Shown in pieces: positions 4,551 through 9,224 of a stretch of 9,224 bases of DNA. Below the pieces are notes generated by a model that had not been told where the DNA came from, made no database searches, and saw only the letters and a program-made list of their open reading frames with translations. How positions within the stretch are numbered: the first letter of the stretch is position 1; each line of letters begins with the position of its first letter. Location: positions 1 through 9,224 of the forward strand of contig CANNIJ010000065.1 in the NCBI GenBank assembly GCA_947505025.1, in the 5' to 3' direction. The position numbers were made by a program, and so were the translations under genes. Source of the DNA: Legionellaceae bacterium (lineage in GTDB: Bacteria; Pseudomonadota; Gammaproteobacteria; Legionellales; Legionellaceae).

Positions 4551-6131
4551 GTGCATGTGATTGTCATTGGTGCTGGATTATCAGGCACTTTAACCGCGTT
4601 AAAACTAGTTGAAGATCCAGCAACCACAGTAACTTTACTGGAGATTGGTTCTGAGATTTTGCCAGAAACAAGCTCTAGCATTAATGAGTGCTATAGGTTA
4701 CACATGGGTTTGCATTATGCTAAAGATCTATATACTGCCACTAATTGTTTACATCGTTCAATTGAGTTTGCGCGAGCATTCCCAGCGTTTGTTGCCGGGC
4801 ATGATACACCTAACGCACCTTGGCGTCGTGGTCGACATTATGTGATGTCTAACTCGTTAGTTAGCGTTCAGCATGTTCGAAAAATTGCCATAGAACTTTC
4901 GACATTATATAGAAAATTGGTGGCCGAAGATGAAGCTAACAAAGTATTTGGTGATCCAGATAGTTTTATTCGTTATCTAACACCAGACGAATACTCGCAT
5001 CTAGCAACCAGCATACCATTTCATCATCAGGACGCCAGAGTTGAGTCTATATCGGTGGCGTGTGCAATTGAAACGGGTGAATCACAAGTAGACATGCCAG
5101 GATTAAAAGCTGATTTGAAATTAAAAATAGCCCAGCATGATCGAATAGACTTTTGTCCTTTTAACGAGGTTCTGGCGATAGAGCAGGATAAAGACACGCT
5201 AGAATATATGGTTAGAGCGCGTGGTCCTGGAGCAGCTCTAATAAATTATGCAGGAATTTCAGTAGTTAATTGTGCGTGGCAAAATATTGAAAAACTTAAT
5301 CAAACGTTGGGTATTGAGACAGAAGATCAGCATCGTGTGAATCGATTAAAGGCGAGTATTTTGGTTGATTTGCCGGTTGAATTGCGCACGATGAATAGTA
5401 GTATTTTTTCTTTGGGCCCATATGCGTGCATTACGGTAATGCCAAATGGCACTGCAGTATTAACCAGTGAGCGTACGACGAATATTGCAAGTTTTCCGGC
5501 TGGCCCAGGGGCAGATTCCAGCGCCGACATACATAAACATGTATCAGAATTAACTTTAGATACAGCCTCTGGACAAGCTGTGGCCAGACAAATACTTGAG
5601 GATTGTGCGAGTTATTTTACACCAGAACTTGCAGAAAAGTTACGTTACGCAAATATTTTAGAGCTTAGACTGGGTTTTGTAAAACTTATGGAAAATGATA
5701 GTGCATATACAGTTTCATCTATATATCAGGCCGATAGTGTGATTCATGCTCGACCAAAAGAGGGGATCGAAAGCCATCGCTTGGGTTATATTTCTAATGC
5801 GGGTATGAAAATGATTTATACCGTGGGTAATGCTGAGAGAGTATCAAGTACGTTACAACTATATTTACGTGATTTGGGTCAACGTAATTTTGCAATGGGT
5901 CGTTGTAGCCCAACACTGTTCGGTCCAAATGCATTTGAATATGGTTTGAGTTTAATGTCAGTATTTACGAAGGTAGCTAAAAAGGTTAGATATCAGGTTT
6001 CAGACTCATCCAGCAAATTATTTGATCAGTCTTTAAATCAGAGTATACCTCTTACCAGGTCTAAAAGTTTACCAATATTAAGCAGCCTATCTTCTCCTCT
6101 GGCCAAATATAATGGACCCACATCCCCTTAG
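4551..6131 (+). CDS. FAD-dependent oxidoreductase of unknown substrate
   Basis: This 526-residue protein begins directly with a Rossmann dinucleotide fold: VIVIGAGLSGTLTALKL at residues 3-19, containing GAGLSG, with acidic E31 at the end of strand 2. SSINECYRLHMGLHYAKD (42-59) resembles the segment of D-amino-acid-oxidase-like enzymes that contacts flavin and substrate. VVNCAWQNI (238-246) resembles their second FAD-contact motif. I cannot name the substrate. Amine, amino-acid or hydroxy-acid oxidation are family possibilities only. The region after about residue 480 is rich in serine, proline and leucine and appears to be an unstructured tail not needed for the fold. There is no signal peptide, so it should be cytoplasmic. 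The GTG start lies 2 bp after the bamD stop and has a near-perfect Shine-Dalgarno. The hybrid kinase gene follows after 29 bp, so the three genes probably form one operon. Confidence 0.85.
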   Translation: MHVIVIGAGLSGTLTALKLVEDPATTVTLLEIGSEILPETSSSINECYRLHMGLHYAKDLYTATNCLHRSIEFARAFPAFVAGHDTPNAPWRRGRHYVMSNSLVSVQHVRKIAIELSTLYRKLVAEDEANKVFGDPDSFIRYLTPDEYSHLATSIPFHHQDARVESISVACAIETGESQVDMPGLKADLKLKIAQHDRIDFCPFNEVLAIEQDKDTLEYMVRARGPGAALINYAGISVVNCAWQNIEKLNQTLGIETEDQHRVNRLKASILVDLPVELRTMNSSIFSLGPYACITVMPNGTAVLTSERTTNIASFPAGPGADSSADIHKHVSELTLDTASGQAVARQILEDCASYFTPELAEKLRYANILELRLGFVKLMENDSAYTVSSIYQADSVIHARPKEGIESHRLGYISNAGMKMIYTVGNAERVSSTLQLYLRDLGQRNFAMGRCSPTLFGPNAFEYGLSLMSVFTKVAKKVRYQVSDSSSKLFDQSLNQSIPLTRSKSLPILSSLSSPLAKYNGPTSP

Positions 6132-6153
6132 TCTAAGGTTATGCGGTAACTCC

Positions 6154-6159
6154 AAGGAG
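6154..6159 (+). promoter_or_regulatory. Shine-Dalgarno that favours a GTG start for the kinase
   Basis: AAGGAG ends only 1 nt before the ATG at 6161, too close for efficient initiation, but 7 nt before the in-frame GTG at 6167. Initiation at the GTG would remove two residues and give the N-terminus MSPLKLLASL. Confidence 0.55.
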
Positions 6160-6160
6160 A

Positions 6161-7717
6161 ATGTATGTGTCACCGTTAAAGTTACTTGCTAGCCTGATTG
6201 ATTATTTGCCTCATGCGATCTTTTGGAAAGATGAGGCATTGGTTTTTCGTGGCTGTAATAAGCAATTCGCTGAGCAATTTGGATACTCATCTCCACAGGA
6301 CATTATAGGAAAATCGGATTATGATTTTCCTTTTTATGCACCTGTAATTGCAGGTTATCATGATGATGATTTACATGTTTTGACAACTGGTATCCCAAAA
6401 CTCAATTATGAAGAGCAACAAAGACAAAGTACTGGCGAAGATAAGATTATGCTGGTTAGCAAGGTTCCTGTACATGGTAAGAATAATACAATTGTAGGTG
6501 TGCTTGGTATTTATACAGACATAACACAACGTAAAGCCGATGAAAAACGTCTGCTTGAGGCAAAAAATCAAGCTGAGTTAGAAAACCAGGCCAAAACAGA
6601 ATTCATTGCAAACATGAGCCACGATATACGAACTCCGTTAACCGGAGTTGTTGGTTTATCTCAACTATTAGAGCTTCAATTATTAGATCATGATCAAAAA
6701 CAATACGCAAGTTGGATTCAAAAAAGTGGCGAGGAATTATTAAGCTTATTGAATGGTATTTTAGATGTTGTGTCTATGGGCCAGGTGCACGATTCGGCAG
6801 TAGAATCAGAGTCTTTTGATCTGCGTCAATGTATCCAAAGTATTTTATGTTTAGAGAGGCCTTTGGTTCAAGTAAAAGGCTTAGTGGTAAATATACAGAT
6901 AGAAGAGAGTATTCCCAAGTATTTAAAAGGTGATCGTACAAAACTGCATCGCGTGTTGTTAAACCTACTGGGTAATGCAATTAAATTTACGGCATCAGGC
7001 ACGGTAACCCTAGACGTGAGTACGATTGCAGTAACCACTGCAAGTTACAGATTACATTTTAGTGTGACGGATACAGGGGTAGGGATCCCGGCATCAGTTC
7101 AACATAAGATTTTTGACAGATTTTTTCGCGCCAGCCCTTCATCTAAAGGCTTATATGATGGACATGGTGTAGGTTTGAGTATTGCACACTCTTATGTAGA
7201 ATCGTTAGGTGGACAATTACAATGTGTGAGTGCAGAGGGTAATGGTTCAACATTTTATTTTGATATTTCTCTGTCAAAAAGCGAGTCAAGCTTGGTAGCG
7301 GAAAATGCCGATATATCAGTTTTACCTGAACCACGTATTTTTGATCGTACGTTTAGTGTTCTCTTAGTAGAGGATAATTGGATAGCATTAACCGTCATTG
7401 AAGATATGGTTCAACGTTCTGGTCTGTTATTTACAAGTGCAACTTGTGGTGAGTCAGCCATTGAAATGATCAAAGCCAATAACTACGATTTAATTATTAC
7501 AGATCTTGGTTTGCCGGGTATCTCTGGAGAAGTATTATCTAGTACGATACGTGAGTGGGAAAAGTTAGAGCAGCGTGTGCCTACGCCGATTATCGGTTTA
7601 ACTGCACACGCATCCGCTTTGGTGAAAATTGATTGTTTAAGTCATGGGATGAATGCTGTATATAGCAAGCCAATTGATTTAAGTACAATTGAATCAATTA
7701 AGCAATTGTTGTTTTGA
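6161..7717 (+). CDS. PAS-domain hybrid histidine kinase with C-terminal receiver, soluble
   Basis: This 518-residue protein is a cytoplasmic two-component sensor. Domains in order are a PAS domain (about 10-120, including IFWKDEALVFRGCNKQF and GVLGIYTDITQRK), a short coiled linker (125-145), and HisKA with NMSHDIRTPL and phospho-accepting H154. Next comes the HATPase with N268/N272 in the N box, DTGVGIP at 304-310 and GHGVGLS at 334-340. The receiver spans about 397-518, with acidic E404/D405, phosphorylated D448 in ITDLGLPG, T481 and K503. All catalytic residues are present, so both kinase and receiver should work. There is no transmembrane segment or signal peptide, so the PAS domain must sense an internal cue. 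No HPt domain follows the receiver. The architecture recalls soluble hybrid kinases common in Legionellales. The ATG at 6161 versus a GTG at 6167 is unresolved. The gene overlaps the convergent HMG-CoA lyase gene by 20 bp. Confidence 0.95.
   Translation: MYVSPLKLLASLIDYLPHAIFWKDEALVFRGCNKQFAEQFGYSSPQDIIGKSDYDFPFYAPVIAGYHDDDLHVLTTGIPKLNYEEQQRQSTGEDKIMLVSKVPVHGKNNTIVGVLGIYTDITQRKADEKRLLEAKNQAELENQAKTEFIANMSHDIRTPLTGVVGLSQLLELQLLDHDQKQYASWIQKSGEELLSLLNGILDVVSMGQVHDSAVESESFDLRQCIQSILCLERPLVQVKGLVVNIQIEESIPKYLKGDRTKLHRVLLNLLGNAIKFTASGTVTLDVSTIAVTTASYRLHFSVTDTGVGIPASVQHKIFDRFFRASPSSKGLYDGHGVGLSIAHSYVESLGGQLQCVSAEGNGSTFYFDISLSKSESSLVAENADISVLPEPRIFDRTFSVLLVEDNWIALTVIEDMVQRSGLLFTSATCGESAIEMIKANNYDLIITDLGLPGISGEVLSSTIREWEKLEQRVPTPIIGLTAHASALVKIDCLSHGMNAVYSKPIDLSTIESIKQLLF
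7685..7709. repeat. Inverted repeat at the convergent kinase / HMG-CoA lyase junction
   Basis: ACAATTG (7685-7691) and CAATTGT (7703-7709) form a perfect 7-bp inverted repeat around an 11-base centre. That centre contains CAATT, which can pair alternatively with the first arm. It spans the lyase stop codon (7700-7698) and ends just before the kinase stop (7715-7717). On the plus strand TGTTTTG follows. It could act as a weak bidirectional terminator for the two converging transcripts, but the stem is AT-rich and the T-run is short. Confidence 0.35.
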
Positions 7718-8606
7718 AATCCGTGGTTGCTTGTGCCACTTTTGACTTATTTTCTTTGTTTAGTCGCTTACAGATCCAATTACCTGCACTAACTAAGCGA
7801 TTAAGATCAATCCCTGTATATATCCCCAAGCCATGGAGCAAGTATAAAACATCTTCAGTGGCGACATTACCGCTGGCTCCAGGTGCATATGGACATCCCC
7901 CCAGTCCCGCGACTGAGCTGTCAAATTTATGCACCCCATAGTTTAATGCCGCATAGATGTTTGCGATAGCTTGGCCATATGTATCGTGAAAATGCATGGC
8001 TATGTTGTTTAATGGTACATGTGGTTGTAGCGCCACCAGTAATTCTTTAGTCTGTTTGGGAGTAGCTACGCCGATGGTGTCACCTAAGCTGATTTCATCA
8101 ACGCCCATGATTAATAATTTTTCAATAATGGGGATTAAAGCTTCAGGCGCAATATTACCCAGATATGGACATCCCAAAGCACAAGAAACGTATGCACGCA
8201 CGCTGATTTTGTTTTGTTGGGCGCATGCCATTACTGGTTTAAATCTCAGCAAACTTTCCTCAATGGAACAGTGTATATTATGTTGATTAAATGTTTCACT
8301 CACTGAGGTAAACAAGGCAATATGCTTTACTCCCAAGGACATCGCTTGGTGCATGCCTTGTTCATTTGGGATTAATACGGAAAATTTTACTCCATGAGGT
8401 TTAATAATCTCAGTAAAAACTTTTGCAGCATCGGCTAATTGGGGGATCGCTTTTGCAGATACCAAACTAGTTATTTCTATGTTGCTTAAACCACTAGCAC
8501 TGAGTAAATTGATGAAAAATACTTTATCTTCAGTGGCTAGAAAGCCTGGTTCATTTTGTAAACCATCACGTGGACCAACCTCAATTATAGTTACTTCAGG
8601 TTGCAT
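7698..8606 (-). CDS. mvaB: Hydroxymethylglutaryl-CoA lyase
   Basis: This 302-residue TIM-barrel enzyme cleaves HMG-CoA to acetyl-CoA and acetoacetate, the last step of leucine degradation. Catalytic elements are EVGPRDGLQNE (9-19) with R13 and D14, E44 in NIEITS, MHFHDTYGQA (204-213) with metal-binding H205 and H207, and the signature SVAGLGGCPYAPGASGN (231-247) with C238 and N247. These line up with human R41, D42, E72, H233, H235, C266 and N275 at a constant offset of 28, so the active site looks complete. The length is that of bacterial homologues. The ATG at 8606 lies inside the last codons of the upstream carboxylase gene (11-bp overlap), indicating coupled translation. Other names in use for this gene are hmgL and yngG. 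Its 3' end overlaps the convergent kinase gene. Confidence 0.96.
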   Translation of the reverse strand: MQPEVTIIEVGPRDGLQNEPGFLATEDKVFFINLLSASGLSNIEITSLVSAKAIPQLADAAKVFTEIIKPHGVKFSVLIPNEQGMHQAMSLGVKHIALFTSVSETFNQHNIHCSIEESLLRFKPVMACAQQNKISVRAYVSCALGCPYLGNIAPEALIPIIEKLLIMGVDEISLGDTIGVATPKQTKELLVALQPHVPLNNIAMHFHDTYGQAIANIYAALNYGVHKFDSSVAGLGGCPYAPGASGNVATEDVLYLLHGLGIYTGIDLNRLVSAGNWICKRLNKENKSKVAQATTDFKTTIA

Positions 8607-9224
8607 GAGTATCTTCCTTGATAAGAATTAATTCAACAGCCTCTATAACTTGTACACCGAGTTCATAAAAAATGGTTTCAACCATGCCACTGCAGGGCGC
8701 ATATAGAGTATGCTCCATTTTCATCGCTTCTAAGATGATCATTGCGTCACCTTTACGCACATGATCTCCAGTTTTATGCAAAATAGCTACGATAGTTCCT
8801 GGCATCGGTGAAAAAATCTTTGTTCCGGAATGTTTTAATGCTAGATCTACAGTTTCTAAACCGGTTTTACGCACACTCAGCATGCAAACGCCGGTGTCTA
8901 TGATCCATTCTTTTGCTTGTTGCATCGTCCAAGCCTGAAATGTGCTGTGCCCATCATCGATGGCCAAATTGCTGCCATCCTGATGTATAGACCATACACT
9001 TGCTGGCATATTGCTACCAGCTAGATGCAAGCCAACTTTAAATGCGCTGATAGGTGTTATCTGGACTTTGTATAAAATATTGTCAGTTAAGTAATGGTTA
9101 TACCATGTGTTGCGTGAATTTAATTGAAAACCGATGGTGTCAGCGCGTAATACATCATGCTGATTATTCAGCTTGATATAGTCTAGACAAGCCGCCATAT
9201 AGACGGCTATGCCGGGGTCTTGGC
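8596..9224 (-). CDS. mccA: Biotin-dependent acyl-CoA carboxylase alpha subunit, C-terminal part (probably methylcrotonyl-CoA carboxylase; cut by right edge)
   Basis: About 208 residues of the C-terminal end are visible and the frame stays open to the right edge, so this is a partial gene. The last 75 residues form a biotinyl (BCCP) domain: SPMPGTIVAIL, then GDHVRKGDAMIILEAMKMEHTL. The biotin-accepting lysine of AMKM is 41 residues from the C-terminus, with codon at 8721-8719. The preceding 130 residues are the less conserved BT-type linker. The ATP-dependent biotin carboxylase domains lie outside the window. The biotin domain alone cannot tell methylcrotonyl-CoA from propionyl- or acetyl-CoA carboxylase. 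The overlapping HMG-CoA lyase gene makes MccA the best reading, since the two act in the same leucine pathway. Its stop codon lies within the lyase start. Confidence 0.88.
   Translation of the reverse strand, partial: QDPGIAVYMAACLDYIKLNNQHDVLRADTIGFQLNSRNTWYNHYLTDNILYKVQITPISAFKVGLHLAGSNMPASVWSIHQDGSNLAIDDGHSTFQAWTMQQAKEWIIDTGVCMLSVRKTGLETVDLALKHSGTKIFSPMPGTIVAILHKTGDHVRKGDAMIILEAMKMEHTLYAPCSGMVETIFYELGVQVIEAVELILIKEDTHAT

Noticed and set aside
7714..8286. Plus-strand frames after the kinase that could look like extra genes.
   Set aside because: They are antisense to HMG-CoA lyase, whose active-site residues all line up, and they show no domain features.

Overview
The window reads as chromosomal DNA of a gammaproteobacterium of low to moderate GC content, densely packed with housekeeping genes. 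BamD, Fis, a type A RNase P RNA and an L31 with its zinc cysteines fit this group. The PAS/hybrid histidine kinase is of a soluble kind that I associate from memory with Legionellales. That order-level placement is an inference and could be wrong. No mobile elements, CRISPR arrays, tRNA or rRNA genes are visible.

Layout, left to right. Positions 1-3579 carry a run of minus-strand genes. In transcription order these are an IscA/SufA-type Fe-S assembly protein (3579-3220), fis (3082-2798), the RNase P RNA gene rnpB (2757-2380), a WrbA-type quinone oxidoreductase (2363-1719), an exonuclease III-family gene (1725-955), rpmE (875-639) and the N-terminal part of malic enzyme maeB (402 to the left edge). 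Good sigma70-type promoters precede the Fe-S gene, fis and rnpB. The two in front of fis and rnpB share an extended -10 of the form TGATAnTAT. rnpB is followed after only 16 bp by the oxidoreductase gene with no visible terminator, so the RNA and the two enzyme genes may share a transcript.

A divergent intergenic region (3580-3762) separates this block from a plus-strand trio: bamD (3763-4548), an FAD-dependent oxidoreductase of unknown substrate (4551-6131) and a soluble PAS-HisKA-HATPase-receiver hybrid kinase (6161-7717). The spacings of 2 bp and 29 bp, each with a strong Shine-Dalgarno sequence, point to one operon. This combination of outer-membrane assembly, a flavoenzyme and a cytoplasmic sensor is the least expected arrangement in the window.

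The kinase gene runs tail to tail into, and overlaps by 20 bp, a minus-strand leucine-degradation pair. This pair is the biotin-carrying C-terminal part of what is probably the methylcrotonyl-CoA carboxylase alpha subunit (cut by the right edge, ending at 8596) and HMG-CoA lyase (8606-7698), whose start overlaps the carboxylase stop by 11 bp. They would catalyse neighbouring steps in conversion of leucine carbon to acetyl-CoA and acetoacetate.

Most of the window is ordinary core genome. The points that merit checking are the bamD/flavoprotein/kinase operon, the missing rnpB terminator, an extra helix in the RNase P RNA, several start-codon decisions (GTG, TTG and an internal ATG), and short AT-rich inverted repeats lying on three stop codons.
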